In this document: positions 1 through 8,959 of the stretch, piece by piece | How the letters are laid out: each line of letters opens with the position of its first letter | Numbering within the stretch: the stretch's first letter is position 1 | Origin: Chloroflexota bacterium | Lineage (GTDB): Bacteria > Chloroflexota > Anaerolineae > CG2-30-64-16 | Length of the DNA stretch: 52,801 nt | Reading direction: 5' to 3' | Assembly (NCBI GenBank): GCA_026389845.1 | Contig: JAPLHB010000113.1 | Coordinates: forward strand, 1-52,801 | Notes under the pieces: generated by a model | Seen by the model: the letters and a program-made list of their open reading frames with translations, nothing else | What the model was told of the DNA's origin: nothing | The model's database searches: none | Program-made: the position numbers and the translations under genes

Positions 1-108
1 GGCCGCGGGGGCGGCTACATCTGCGGCCCCGACCACACCGTCATGGCCGATGTTCCGGTGGAGAACGTCCTGGCAATGCTCGACGAGGCGAGGAAGTTCC
101 GGTTGTGA
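1..108 (+). CDS. URO-D family protein, C-terminal end (partial)
   Basis: Only the last 35 residues are inside the window; the gene starts upstream. The reading frame is open from base 1 to the TGA at 106-108. It carries the C-terminal signature of uroporphyrinogen-decarboxylase-fold proteins: GGYICGPDHTVMADVP followed by VENVLAMLDEAR. In this superfamily the segment lies at the end of the TIM barrel. Methylcobamide methyltransferases of the MtaA/MtbA type have a zinc-binding Cys here; this protein has GPDH instead, as many uncharacterised relatives do. The stop overlaps the GTG start of the MFS gene by four bases (GTGA), so the two are probably translationally coupled. True heme-synthesis HemE is unlikely given the sequence and the catabolic context. 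Confidence 0.75.
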   Translation, partial: GRGGGYICGPDHTVMADVPVENVLAMLDEARKFRL

Positions 109-1493
109 CAGACAAGGTCAAGGATGCGACGAACTTGTCGACCTCGATAAGCCGACTGGCCCGCACCCTCAGCCCCGGAAATGTCACAGGCGCGCTGGAC
201 CGCAGTCTGGCGAGATTGTCGGCCAATCAGCCGGAAGACGTCGAGGTCCAGCGGCTGCGCTGGTTCTGGCTGGACGGCGTATTTGCCACAATCAGCAGCA
301 GCTTCTACGGCAGCTTCGTGGCTCTGTTCGCGGTGGCCTACGGCGCTACCAACGCCCAGATCGGGCAGTTGACCGCTGTCGCCAGCCTATGTGGCCTGAT
401 CGCGCTGGTGCCCGGCGCCCAGGCCATCAAGTTGCTGGGCGGCCGGCGCAAGGCCGTGGTCTTGGGCAGTGGCATGATCGCGCGGGTCGCGCTGCTGGGG
501 TGGGTCCTTCTGCCATTCCTGCTTCGTAACCCCGGCGCAGCCATCCTAGCCATCATCGCAGTCAACGCGGTCATCACCTTCGCCAACAACTTCGCGAATC
601 CGGCGTGGACCGCGATCGTGGCCGATATTGTGCCGCGGGAGATTCGAGGGCGCTTCTTCAGCCATCGCAACATAGGCGCGAATCTCCCGGCCTTGCTGGT
701 CGTTCCGCTGGCCGGCTGGCTCATCCAGATCGGCAACCGGCCAGGCGCCCCTTTCGCTGGCTACCAACTCGTGTTCGCGCTGGCCTTTGCGAGCGGCGTC
801 GTGGCGACATTCGCCTATTCACGCATCAACGATCCAGCGCCGTCGGATCAGGGACGCCAGCGGCAGCGATTAGGCGAGGTGAGTCAAATCATCCGCAGCG
901 CGCCCGGTTTCCTGAGCCTGGTCGCCGTTACGCTCATCTGGAACCTGGGCGCGCAGATGACCGGCCCCTTTCTGAACGTCTACCTGGTCAGCAATCTGGG
1001 CGCCACAACCGCGATGGTCGGCTGGACGAGCGCCGCCAGCACCCTCGCGGCCCTTCTCACGCAGCGCTGGCTGGGCCGCTGGGTGGATCGGAGGGGGAAT
1101 ATCTGGGTACAGGGCGCCCTTTCTTTTACCATTGTTGGCATCCCGCTGGCCTGGATGGTCGCCACTGCCCCCTGGCACGTGCTCATCATCAACGCCATCG
1201 CCGGCATCTTGTGGACCGGCCATGCGCTGGCAAGTTTCAACTTGCTGCTGGATCTGGCGCCGGAGAAGGCGCGCGCCGAGGCGAACGCCATTTTTCAGTT
1301 AGTCATCGCCGGCAGCGCCACGATCGCTCCGATGGTTAGCGGGTATTTGGCCGACGCGCTCGGTTTTAAACCCATGTTTGCGCTCAGCGCTGCGATGCGC
1401 GTCGTGGGCGCCCTGGCGTTTGTCTGGTGGGTCGCCAGGCCGGCCAGCCGGGGCGCGCACGGCAGCCATTTGCCCGCAGATCGAACGGATTGA
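105..1493 (+). CDS. Major facilitator superfamily transporter
   Basis: A 462-residue polytopic membrane protein expected in the cytoplasmic membrane. After about 55 hydrophilic residues there are roughly 12 hydrophobic segments in two halves separated by a charged loop near residues 235-260 (RINDPAPSDQGRQRQR). The loops hold MFS-like basic patches such as GGRRKAV and DIVPREIRGRFFSHR. The GTG start at 105 overlaps the upstream URO-D stop (GTGA), which supports it; the alternative would be a later start that loses the hydrophilic N-terminus. An alpha-galactosidase and a GH127 enzyme follow after 25 bases, so uptake of an oligosaccharide or released sugar is the likely job. Substrate and coupling ion cannot be told from sequence. 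Confidence is high for the family and low for the substrate. Confidence 0.85.
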   Translation: MTDKVKDATNLSTSISRLARTLSPGNVTGALDRSLARLSANQPEDVEVQRLRWFWLDGVFATISSSFYGSFVALFAVAYGATNAQIGQLTAVASLCGLIALVPGAQAIKLLGGRRKAVVLGSGMIARVALLGWVLLPFLLRNPGAAILAIIAVNAVITFANNFANPAWTAIVADIVPREIRGRFFSHRNIGANLPALLVVPLAGWLIQIGNRPGAPFAGYQLVFALAFASGVVATFAYSRINDPAPSDQGRQRQRLGEVSQIIRSAPGFLSLVAVTLIWNLGAQMTGPFLNVYLVSNLGATTAMVGWTSAASTLAALLTQRWLGRWVDRRGNIWVQGALSFTIVGIPLAWMVATAPWHVLIINAIAGILWTGHALASFNLLLDLAPEKARAEANAIFQLVIAGSATIAPMVSGYLADALGFKPMFALSAAMRVVGALAFVWWVARPASRGAHGSHLPADRTD

Positions 1494-1518
1494 TCCAATG
1501 CGCATCGGAAGGAGCATT

Positions 1519-3531
1519 ATGTCCAGTATCATCAGACCAGCGGATTTCGAATCGGCCCGAAAGTGGCTCAGCGAGACCTTCTTTTCGGCGGCCGGCGCGG
1601 GGCTGTCGCGCTTCCCGATTTCCTTCCGGTACGGCGATCGCGAATCGGCCGCCATGCTAGATGGCTGGACCGTGCGCCGGGAAGCGGCCCGACAAACAGA
1701 GGGTTTCTCCGTCGAGACGATCCTCCTGACCGACCCGCACACCGGGCTGGAGTGTCGCTGTGAGATCAAGATCTATTCCGACTTTCCTGCCGTGGAATGG
1801 GTCGCCTACCTGCGGAACGCCGGCGATAGTGACACCCCAATTATTGCCGACATTCTCCCGCTCGACGTCCTGCTGCCCGTTGACGCAGGGGCGCCATGCA
1901 AGGTTCACCATGCTCGAGGAAGCCTGGCACAGGTTGACGACTTCGCACCACTGGAGACCCCGCTCACTTTCCGGCAGGGCGGATCCTCGCTGCAACTCGC
2001 CGCGCGCACAGGTAAAAGCTCGACTCTCAACCTCCCCTTCTTCAACCTGGAGCTGGGCGGGCGAGGCGTGATCGGCGCCATCGGCTGGACGGGCGGCTGG
2101 TTGGCGAACTTTCAGCGCCAGCGGGACGGAGTCCACGTACAGGCTGGCATGGAGCGCACCCATCTCACCCTGCACCCGGGTGAGGAGATCCGAACCCCGC
2201 GCATCCTGCTGCTCTTCTGGGAGAAAGACCGCATTCGCGGCCACAACATGCTCAGGCGCCTGATCCTGGCGCATCACACGCCGCGACCCAACGGCGAGTT
2301 GCTCCGACCGCCGCTCTGCGAGGGAGCATGGGGCGCCCGGCCTGAAGCAAGCCATCTTGCACAGATCGCCTGGATCCGGGAGAACAACCTGCCCGCGGAG
2401 TGCTACTGGATCGACGCAGGGTGGTATGGCGACCGCCCCATCGAGGAGGCGGCAGACGGGTCAGGCTCCGGCTGGATGAAGCAGGTCGGTAGTTGGAAGC
2501 CGAATTCGGCCGCGTACCCCAGAGGCATGAGACCCATCGGCGAAGCAGCCCAGGATGCGGGCATGGGGTTTCTTCTCTGGATCGAGCCGGAGCGGGCTCA
2601 CCAGGATTCGGAGATGTTCCGAACCCATCCTGAGTGGCTGCTCGGCCCAGTCCATTCCGGATACCTTGACACCGACAACTACATGGTAAACCTGGGCATC
2701 CCAGAGGCGCGCCGCCACATCACGGAACTGATCTCTGGTCTCATCACTGAATCCAGGATCACCTGCTACCGGCAGGATTTCAACGACCTGCGCGTGCCGG
2801 AACTCTTCGGTCATGCCGATGCGCGCGATCGCATCGGCATGACCGAAATCCGGCACATCGAGGGCTTGTACGCCTTCTGGGACGAGCTCCTCGCACGTCA
2901 TCCAGGCCTGATCATCGACAACTGCGCGGGCGGCGGGCAGCGCATCGACTTGGAGACAATCTCGCGCAGCGTGCCCCTGTCACGCAGCGACCTCCAGTGC
3001 TGGCCGTTCGATCCAAGCTCGGAGCAAACCCAGACGCAAGGGCTGGCTCCCTGGGTGCCACTCAGTTGCTGCGGCTGCGTGGAGCCGACTGCCTACGCGA
3101 TTCGCAGCGCTCTCGGTGCCGGTATGTCAACGAGCTGGAGCTCGCAGGCGTTTGAGGGAGGCGCTCATCTGCCCATCAAAGAGATTCGCCGGTTGATGAC
3201 TGAAGCTCGGGCGATGCGCAAGTACTTCTACGGGGACTTCTATCCGCTGCTCACCTTCAGCCTCGCCGCCGATGCCTGGGCCGCATGGCAATTCGACCGG
3301 CCCGACCTGGGCGAGGGGATGGTCATGGCCTTCCGGCGGCACGAATCGCCCTTCTCGCGCTGGGAGGCGAAGCTACAAGGGTTGGACCCGGAGTCAGACT
3401 ACGATCTGTTATCATGGGACGACCAGAGCACCTGGCGCATGACCGGCAAGCAGTTCTTGGAAGAAGGCTTCGCCGTGACGATCGCCGCCAAACCCGGCTC
3501 GGCGCTCTTCACTTATCAGCGCGTCGCGTGA
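1519..3531 (+). CDS. GH36-type alpha-galactosidase (cytoplasmic)
   Basis: A 670-residue glycoside hydrolase predicted to remove terminal alpha-galactosyl or related residues. An N-terminal beta-sandwich of about 270 residues is followed by the catalytic TIM barrel. Family landmarks are WIDAGWYG at 297-304, WIEPER at 354-359, YRQDFND at 417-423 with Asp420 in the nucleophile position, and DNCAGGGQRIDLET before SRSD, with Asp491 as the likely acid/base. No signal peptide is visible, so it probably acts on imported oligosaccharide. The start at 1519 is chosen because GGAAGGAG lies just upstream; an earlier in-frame ATG at 1378 would overlap the MFS gene deeply. It resembles the lipoprotein GH36 at 11324 in motif order, suggesting an inside/outside pair. 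Exact substrate is unproven. Confidence 0.88.
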   Translation: MSSIIRPADFESARKWLSETFFSAAGAGLSRFPISFRYGDRESAAMLDGWTVRREAARQTEGFSVETILLTDPHTGLECRCEIKIYSDFPAVEWVAYLRNAGDSDTPIIADILPLDVLLPVDAGAPCKVHHARGSLAQVDDFAPLETPLTFRQGGSSLQLAARTGKSSTLNLPFFNLELGGRGVIGAIGWTGGWLANFQRQRDGVHVQAGMERTHLTLHPGEEIRTPRILLLFWEKDRIRGHNMLRRLILAHHTPRPNGELLRPPLCEGAWGARPEASHLAQIAWIRENNLPAECYWIDAGWYGDRPIEEAADGSGSGWMKQVGSWKPNSAAYPRGMRPIGEAAQDAGMGFLLWIEPERAHQDSEMFRTHPEWLLGPVHSGYLDTDNYMVNLGIPEARRHITELISGLITESRITCYRQDFNDLRVPELFGHADARDRIGMTEIRHIEGLYAFWDELLARHPGLIIDNCAGGGQRIDLETISRSVPLSRSDLQCWPFDPSSEQTQTQGLAPWVPLSCCGCVEPTAYAIRSALGAGMSTSWSSQAFEGGAHLPIKEIRRLMTEARAMRKYFYGDFYPLLTFSLAADAWAAWQFDRPDLGEGMVMAFRRHESPFSRWEAKLQGLDPESDYDLLSWDDQSTWRMTGKQFLEEGFAVTIAAKPGSALFTYQRVA

Positions 3532-3559
3532 GAACCTTCAGCGGATAGGAGCAAGCATC

Positions 3560-3643
3560 ATGACTGACCCGCTGTTCGACTTGACCGGCCAGGTGGCCAA
3601 GGAAGCAAGGCGATGGCAGACCAGCAGATTTCAGCTCTTGTAA
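3560..3643 (+). pseudogene. SDR N-terminal relic (start codon and about 13 codons)
   Basis: After a GGATAGGA ribosome-site-like stretch, ATG at 3560 opens MTDPLFDLTGQVA, which reads like the first residues of a short-chain dehydrogenase/reductase. The glycine-rich Rossmann loop expected next is absent; the frame runs into unrelated residues (KEARRWQTSRFQLL) and stops at 3643. The downstream GH127 start lies inside this stretch. The simplest reading is a deletion that removed almost all of an SDR gene and joined its first codons to the GH127 gene. With only 13 residues the assignment is suggestive, not firm. Confidence 0.45.
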
Positions 3644-5517
3644 AGGACGTGAATCCAGACCTCAGTGCTGGGGGTAGCACATCCAGCTCACCGGTGAGCT
3701 ACGCGATGAGCCTGGCGCGGGCAGCAGAGGCAGAACTGCGTGCCATCACCGCGGGGACGAAGAGCTACCTCACGCCGGGCTCGTGGCGGCCGGTGGCCTA
3801 TGCAGCTTCGGCGCCGGCAAGCGGAGTCAGCCTTCGACCCGGGCGCCTGCGCGACTGCTTCGACCGGAACGTCGCCTATCTCAACCGCTGCTTTGGCGAA
3901 CCGTTCTACAGCGATGCCGGCGACAACAACTGGGTGCAGTCTCTGCCGGCATCCGCGGAGGGACGCCTGCTCGCGGGGGCCGGTCACACCCTGCGCTGGG
4001 GCGAACGCGCCGACATGCGGGCGATTGTCGACACCATCGTGGATACGGTCAAGGCCCGGCAGGCCGCCAACGGATACTGCCTGCCGTACGACGAGATCAA
4101 CATGAACCCGCAGGAGACAAACTGGCAGGATGAGCGACGCAACTACGATCGCGTAGGGCTCACCCGGGGCATGCTCGCGGCTGGCATGTCTGGCAACTCG
4201 GACGCATACGACGTCATACGCCGGTTCTACGATTGGTTAAACCCCTCGCCCTACTACCCGCGTCTGCTGTCCGGCAATTTCTACGGCTCCGGGCATAACT
4301 GCAACAACGGGCATGCGGGCGGGCTGTTGATGTTCTTCTCGCCGGTCGGCAAAGCGGAGGACCTCATTGCGGTCGAACGATACTTTGTCCAGGACTTTTT
4401 CATCGAACAAGCAAGGAACGCCGAACCGCTCAGCCTCGACTATTACCCTTTGCACACGCCGCACTCGTACCTGCTCCTCGCCTTCGAGGCCTGGCTCGAC
4501 CACTACCGGGCGACGGGGGCAGCGAAATACCTGGAGGCCGCCCAAGGGACGTGGCGCATCGTCAGAGACAACTACGAGCACGTAGGCGGCACCATCGCCA
4601 TTTGTGAGATGGGGTCCGGCAACTACCCGCCCCGTTCCTATTACCTGGGTAAGCACACCGGGGAACTCTGTGGCAGCGTCTTCTGGGCCGATTTCAACCA
4701 CCGGTTCCTACAACTTTACCCGGGAGAGGAACGCTACGCCGCCGAGATCGAAAAGGTCATCTTCAATGTCGTTCTGGCGGCGCAGGCCGAAGATGGAGCG
4801 GTCAGGTATCACAACCACTTGCATGGCGTCAAGGACCGTCCGCAGTGCGCCAATACTTGTTGCGAGGTCATGGGCATCCCCTTCATCGCCCGGCTGCCGC
4901 AATACGTCTACTCAGTCGCGGAAGACGGCCTCTACGTGAACCTCTACGCGGCCTCAGCCATAACCTGGCAATGCCGTGGACAGGAAGTAAGCCTGAGCGC
5001 GGCCACCGACTTCCCCTATGGTCCCGAGGTGATCTTGACCTTAGCTACCGGCGCGCCGGTCAAAATGGCCGTGCGCGTCCGGGTGCCAGGCTGGTCTGCC
5101 AGGGCGATGACGGTGCGGGTGAACGGTAAGAGCGCTGCCGAGGGTCAACCGGGGACCTATGTCACGCTCGACCGGCAATGGATGGATGGGGACCAGATCA
5201 GTTTCGCCCTGCCCGCTCAGTTCCACCTGACGCGTTACATCGGGTTCGACCAGGTGGAGGGCTGGGACCGCTATGCCCTGGAGTACGGCCCACTCCTGAT
5301 GGCGTTGGCCGGTCCGCTGGATGAGCGGTACAAGCAGCCCAACGGCGCACCTTGTGCGCGTCTGCACCTTGCCCCCGACGAACTCGTACCTGCCTTGAAA
5401 CCGCGCACAGGCGAACCCTTGCACTTCGGCATTGAAGGCGACACCGAGCACCTGTTCCTACCGTACCATGAAGTCGCGGCCGAAACGTTCTCCTGCTTCC
5501 CGGTGATCGGGAGATGA
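3613..5517 (+). CDS. GH127-type beta-L-arabinofuranosidase-like protein
   Basis: A 634-residue protein of the GH127 (DUF1680) type, an (alpha/alpha)6-barrel family that includes the Zn-dependent beta-L-arabinofuranosidase HypBA1. The four metal ligands expected for that site are visible: an E-x-C pair at Glu351/Cys353 (TGELCGS) and a CC pair at Cys416/Cys417 (CANTCCEVMG); one of the paired cysteines would be the nucleophile by analogy. The C-terminal part (about 450-634) is beta-rich. No signal peptide is seen. ATG at 3613 is used, with a weak GGAAGCAAGG upstream; a GTG about 36 bases later is possible. It follows the GH36 gene and probably belongs to the MFS-GH36 operon, consistent with arabino/galacto-oligosaccharide breakdown. 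Related activities such as GH137, GH142 or GH146 remain possible. Confidence 0.82.
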   Translation: MADQQISALVKDVNPDLSAGGSTSSSPVSYAMSLARAAEAELRAITAGTKSYLTPGSWRPVAYAASAPASGVSLRPGRLRDCFDRNVAYLNRCFGEPFYSDAGDNNWVQSLPASAEGRLLAGAGHTLRWGERADMRAIVDTIVDTVKARQAANGYCLPYDEINMNPQETNWQDERRNYDRVGLTRGMLAAGMSGNSDAYDVIRRFYDWLNPSPYYPRLLSGNFYGSGHNCNNGHAGGLLMFFSPVGKAEDLIAVERYFVQDFFIEQARNAEPLSLDYYPLHTPHSYLLLAFEAWLDHYRATGAAKYLEAAQGTWRIVRDNYEHVGGTIAICEMGSGNYPPRSYYLGKHTGELCGSVFWADFNHRFLQLYPGEERYAAEIEKVIFNVVLAAQAEDGAVRYHNHLHGVKDRPQCANTCCEVMGIPFIARLPQYVYSVAEDGLYVNLYAASAITWQCRGQEVSLSAATDFPYGPEVILTLATGAPVKMAVRVRVPGWSARAMTVRVNGKSAAEGQPGTYVTLDRQWMDGDQISFALPAQFHLTRYIGFDQVEGWDRYALEYGPLLMALAGPLDERYKQPNGAPCARLHLAPDELVPALKPRTGEPLHFGIEGDTEHLFLPYHEVAAETFSCFPVIGR

Positions 5518-5605
5518 AAGATCCTGATGAACTCTATCGACAGTCGTAAGATCATGTTATGTGTTCAATCCCGAGACGAGCATGTCATAAACAAAGAGGT
5601 CTCAA

Positions 5606-6361
5606 ATGTCTAGCATAAATTTCCAGAGAACTTATCTGTTGAGTGACGCATATGAAAGCATTAAGGAGCAAGCAATTCAAGTGCTGGACAAATATCTGGG
5701 ACATCCAGATCTAATAACGTTCAACGATTTAGATAGAAGTGTTACTTTTTCCACGGAGAGACTGATTCCTACTGCCTCCACAAATAGACCTCGTGTCATG
5801 CTTCTGTTCTCAAACCCTCATCCACACTCTGTTTATCAAGGCATGTTCCTTTCACCGAATACCAAAGGGCGGGAGAACCCTTTCTGGCCTGTAATGGAAG
5901 AGGCGGGCTGGCTGTCTATCGCAGAAGAAAATCGTAATCCAAAGCAACTTGCGGACATTTGTCTTAAGGCAAAATACCAAGGACCATTCGAATTGATCTT
6001 CTACTGCTATTATGCTTTTCCAACCAAAGACCCAAAAGATATCATTAGAATATTTGGAAGTGAATATTTCAGTCAATTCATTGAACAGGAATCAATTGAT
6101 GAATTCAAGAAGACAATTCAAGAGACATCTGTGGAGGCAGTGGTTACGTTCAATAAAGAGATATTCAATCTCGTATCGAAATACCAAGTTGAACGTTACA
6201 TAGACCGCCTTATGGAAGGGGAACTGATTCAGAGCCAGATTAAAGGCACTGAGAGATACGTTCCCATTTTCTTGACTTTCCCGACGGGTTGGCGATATTG
6301 TCCTAGGCAATTTCGCAAAGCCAGTCTTGATATAGTAAGGACAGCCATTTGCGGTGGGTGA
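5606..6361 (+). CDS. Uncharacterised protein, possibly uracil-DNA-glycosylase fold; AT-rich
   Basis: A 251-residue protein I do not firmly recognise. RVMLLFSNPHPHSVYQGMF near residue 63 and IFLTFPTGWRYCPRQFRK near 222 sit where uracil-DNA-glycosylase-fold proteins carry their two active-site loops, and ENPFWPVM between them also fits that fold; this is a weak analogy. The start at 5606 is preceded by AGAGG. Base composition is clearly unlike its neighbours: about 42% GC by eye against about 60% around it, with many A/T-ending codons. That points to recent transfer. It lies alone between two catabolic operons on the same strand, without transposase or phage genes. It could be a defence or repair gene; no function is claimed. 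Confidence 0.55.
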   Translation: MSSINFQRTYLLSDAYESIKEQAIQVLDKYLGHPDLITFNDLDRSVTFSTERLIPTASTNRPRVMLLFSNPHPHSVYQGMFLSPNTKGRENPFWPVMEEAGWLSIAEENRNPKQLADICLKAKYQGPFELIFYCYYAFPTKDPKDIIRIFGSEYFSQFIEQESIDEFKKTIQETSVEAVVTFNKEIFNLVSKYQVERYIDRLMEGELIQSQIKGTERYVPIFLTFPTGWRYCPRQFRKASLDIVRTAICGG

Positions 6362-6362
6362 A

Positions 6363-6485
6363 ATGATAGGCGGCGAGATCGGCCGTCGTATCGACGTCAT
6401 CGCGCGTAGCAGCTTCCTGGCGTTGGATCCGGACCAGGATTTCCTCGCACCTTTTTGCGCACGGTCCGATCGGGGCGTGCAGTAG
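6363..6485 (+). pseudogene. Short 40-codon ORF, possible truncated N-terminus
   Basis: ATG at 6363 opens 40 codons ending at TAG 6483-6485. The predicted peptide starts MIGGEIGRRIDVIARSSFLA and continues LDPDQDFLAPF. It is GC-rich like the main chromosome, unlike the AT-rich gene just upstream. The GGEIGRR...LDPDQDFL pattern resembles the start of a larger sugar-metabolism protein that has lost the rest, but I cannot name the family with certainty. It could also be chance coding in the 140-base gap before the next gene. Confidence 0.25.
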
Positions 6486-6500
6486 AGACGGAGGCAAGAG

Positions 6501-7751
6501 ATGTCAGAAAACCTCAGAGACCTTGGCGTGCTCAGGGATCTGGGCAAACAGGTGGCGGAGATAGCAGCGTTGCCTTCTCAGCAGGAGACCATCTCGCTGT
6601 GGAAGGCGCTGAACGGCTTGAAGCCCATCCGTCCGATGGTGATGATTGACCAGGTCTGCTGGAACGAGATGGAGGCGGACGGGGAGTTGACCCTTCAGAC
6701 CGAGGATGACTTCTGCCGCGGGCTCGAGACGACACTCCGCAGGACATTGTATTCCTGGAGACACATACGAGCGGACATGGTGGTGGAGCCCGTAGTTGAG
6801 GTGCCCAAGGTCATCCGCGGCGGCGGCTTCGGGATCCAGAAGCTTGAGCGAACGGCAGTGAGCGATCCGCAGAATGACGTGGTGGGCCACTACTACCTCG
6901 ATCAGCTCAGGACCGAAGAGGACCTCGAAAAAATCCGCTATGAGGGGAGCCTCCTCGACGAGGCGGCGACGACAGAAGCAGAGGAGAGAGCGCGGGAGAT
7001 CTTCGACGGAATTCTTGCCGTGCGGATGCAAGGGGTATCGGTGACTTTCGCCCCGTGGGACACGATTGTCACGTGGCGCGGGGCAGAGAACGTGCTCTAC
7101 GACCTGGCCGACCGGCCCGAGTTCATGCACCGAATCATTTCCCGGCTCACCGATGCGTATCTCGCCAGGCTCGACGATCTCGAAGAGAAGCGACTGCTGG
7201 CGTACGGGCAGGGAAGGGTCCATTGCACCGGCGCCTACACGGATGAGCTTCCTGCTGCCGGTTTCGACCCGCGCCGGCCAAGGGCGAAGGATACCTGGAC
7301 GTACGGCATGGCCCAAATCTTCTCGTCTGTCTCCCCGACGATGCACAAGGAGTTCGACCTCGACTACGCCGTGCGGTGGTATCAAAGGTTCGGCCTCGGT
7401 TACTACGGGTGCTGCGAGCCGTTGCATACGAAGATTGACCTGATCCGGCGCCTCCCGCATGTGAGGAAGATCTCCATGAGCCCGTGGGTGAACGTCGAGC
7501 GTGGCGCCGAGCGCATCGGGCGGGATTTCGTCTTCTCGCGAAAGCCCAGCCCGGCATTCCTCGCCTTCGACACCTGGGACCCCGAAAGTGTGGAGCGAAA
7601 TCTCCGCGCCACGCTGGAGGCGTGTGCCCGCCACGGCTGCCCAGTCGAGCTCATCCTGAAGGACATCAGCACCGTGCGCTACCAGCCGCAGCGGCTCTGG
7701 GAATGGGCGGACATTGCCATGAGGCTTGTGCGAGATGCGGCATTCTTGTGA
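6501..7751 (+). CDS. URO-D-fold protein, divergent CCEP subfamily
   Basis: A 416-residue protein distantly related to uroporphyrinogen decarboxylase/methylcobamide methyltransferases. The N-terminus (DLGKQVAEIAALPSQQETISLW) is helical and precedes a predicted TIM barrel. The family's usual HxC zinc motif is missing. In its place is GYYGCCEPLHTK, a CCEP motif shared with the protein at 16584 (IYGCCEPLDRR), followed in both by a conserved R(K)(I/V)(S/T)xSPW segment. The two cysteines could bind a metal, but that is inference. The ATG at 6501 follows GAGGCAAGAG. The stop is two bases before the M24 gene, so the two are co-translated. Substrate unknown. Confidence 0.7.
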   Translation: MSENLRDLGVLRDLGKQVAEIAALPSQQETISLWKALNGLKPIRPMVMIDQVCWNEMEADGELTLQTEDDFCRGLETTLRRTLYSWRHIRADMVVEPVVEVPKVIRGGGFGIQKLERTAVSDPQNDVVGHYYLDQLRTEEDLEKIRYEGSLLDEAATTEAEERAREIFDGILAVRMQGVSVTFAPWDTIVTWRGAENVLYDLADRPEFMHRIISRLTDAYLARLDDLEEKRLLAYGQGRVHCTGAYTDELPAAGFDPRRPRAKDTWTYGMAQIFSSVSPTMHKEFDLDYAVRWYQRFGLGYYGCCEPLHTKIDLIRRLPHVRKISMSPWVNVERGAERIGRDFVFSRKPSPAFLAFDTWDPESVERNLRATLEACARHGCPVELILKDISTVRYQPQRLWEWADIAMRLVRDAAFL

Positions 7752-7753
7752 CG

Positions 7754-8956
7754 ATGGAGGCTATCTTGGATCCACACGCAGAAGATACCGAACGACTGAA
7801 CCGAACGCGCGCGGCGCTGCAAGCGACCGGACTGGATGCCGTCATCTGTCGCCTGCCTGAAAACGTGATGCTGCTCAGCGGGTACTGGCCCATGAATGGT
7901 TTTGCCCTGCTGGTCTTCCCCGTTGAGGGAGAACCGGTGCTTGTGGCGCCAGTCGCCGAGAACGAGCTGGCGCGCGAAGGCTGGGTCAGCGATATCCGAA
8001 CATTTCCCTGGGGCCTCGTTGACAGCGGTGATCCGTTCGAGAGCATCGCTCGCATCCTGGGGCAGATTGCGCGAGACCTGGGGCTGGCAGGACGCCGCGT
8101 CGGCTATGAAGGCAGCTTCGAGTTCGTGGCCGCACCCTATGTGGCTGCGGAGCCGAGCGTTATCGCGGGCGTCACCCTCGGTATCTTGCAGCGGACCTTC
8201 GGCGATGGCCTGGCGGACGCAACGGATCTGATTCACAGGTTGCGCGCGCGGAAAACGCCGATGGAGATCCAGCGCCTGCGTCTGACGCACGAGATTGCAC
8301 GGCTGGCGCTCCAGGCCTTCTGCGAGAACGTCGTGCCGGGATGTAGCGAAGTCGAGGTAGCGGCGTCGGTGGAGGCCGCCGTCCTGGTCGGCGGCACCGG
8401 CTACAAAGGCGTGAAGGTGGCAAGGGCGTGGGCCTCGGTGATGTCAGGTCCGCGGACAGCCGCGGCCTACAAGCCGCACCTCCTCTCCACTCAGCGCCAT
8501 CTGGTGCCGGGCGACATGGCCTTGCTCGAACTGGCCGTCGTCGCTGATGGTTGGTGGGCCGATCTGACCCGCACGCGCGTGGCTGGCCCGGCTCACCAGC
8601 AGGATCTCGACCGTTGGAGCGCGGTAGTTGAAGCACAGCGACTCGCAATTGCCGCCATTGGACCCGGCACACCTGCGAACCAGGTAGACAAGGCGGCGCG
8701 CGACCTGCTCGAACAACGCGGCCTGGGAGCATACTTCATCCATCATACCGGACATGGTATCGGCCTGCGCTACCATGAGCCTGAACCCTTCCTGCATCCG
8801 GCGGTCACGACACCTCTGGAAGCCGGCATGGTGACTACCGTTGAGCCTGGCATCTATATTGAGGGGTGGGGCGGCATGCGCTGCGAAGACGATGTGCTGG
8901 TCACGCCGTCCGGCGCGGAGATCCTGTCCGAGTTCTCACGGGACCTGACCGACTAA
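7754..8956 (+). CDS. M24 family metallopeptidase (Xaa-Pro dipeptidase/creatinase fold)
   Basis: A 400-residue two-domain protein: a creatinase-like N-terminal domain (about 1-150) and a pita-bread M24 catalytic domain. Metal-site landmarks are Asp270 in WADLTRT, His in HHTGHGIGL (330-334), Glu364 in TVEPGIYIEG and Glu378 in MRCEDDV. The first metal ligand, normally Asp eleven residues before Asp270, aligns with Glu259, so the metal site is altered; some non-peptidase creatinase-fold proteins also vary here. The start could be ATG 7754 or GTG 7748, which overlaps the URO-D stop as GTGA. It may cleave a Xaa-Pro bond or act on another C-N bond of the compound handled by the neighbouring URO-D protein. 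Confidence 0.82.
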   Translation: MEAILDPHAEDTERLNRTRAALQATGLDAVICRLPENVMLLSGYWPMNGFALLVFPVEGEPVLVAPVAENELAREGWVSDIRTFPWGLVDSGDPFESIARILGQIARDLGLAGRRVGYEGSFEFVAAPYVAAEPSVIAGVTLGILQRTFGDGLADATDLIHRLRARKTPMEIQRLRLTHEIARLALQAFCENVVPGCSEVEVAASVEAAVLVGGTGYKGVKVARAWASVMSGPRTAAAYKPHLLSTQRHLVPGDMALLELAVVADGWWADLTRTRVAGPAHQQDLDRWSAVVEAQRLAIAAIGPGTPANQVDKAARDLLEQRGLGAYFIHHTGHGIGLRYHEPEPFLHPAVTTPLEAGMVTTVEPGIYIEGWGGMRCEDDVLVTPSGAEILSEFSRDLTD

Positions 8957-8959
8957 ATA

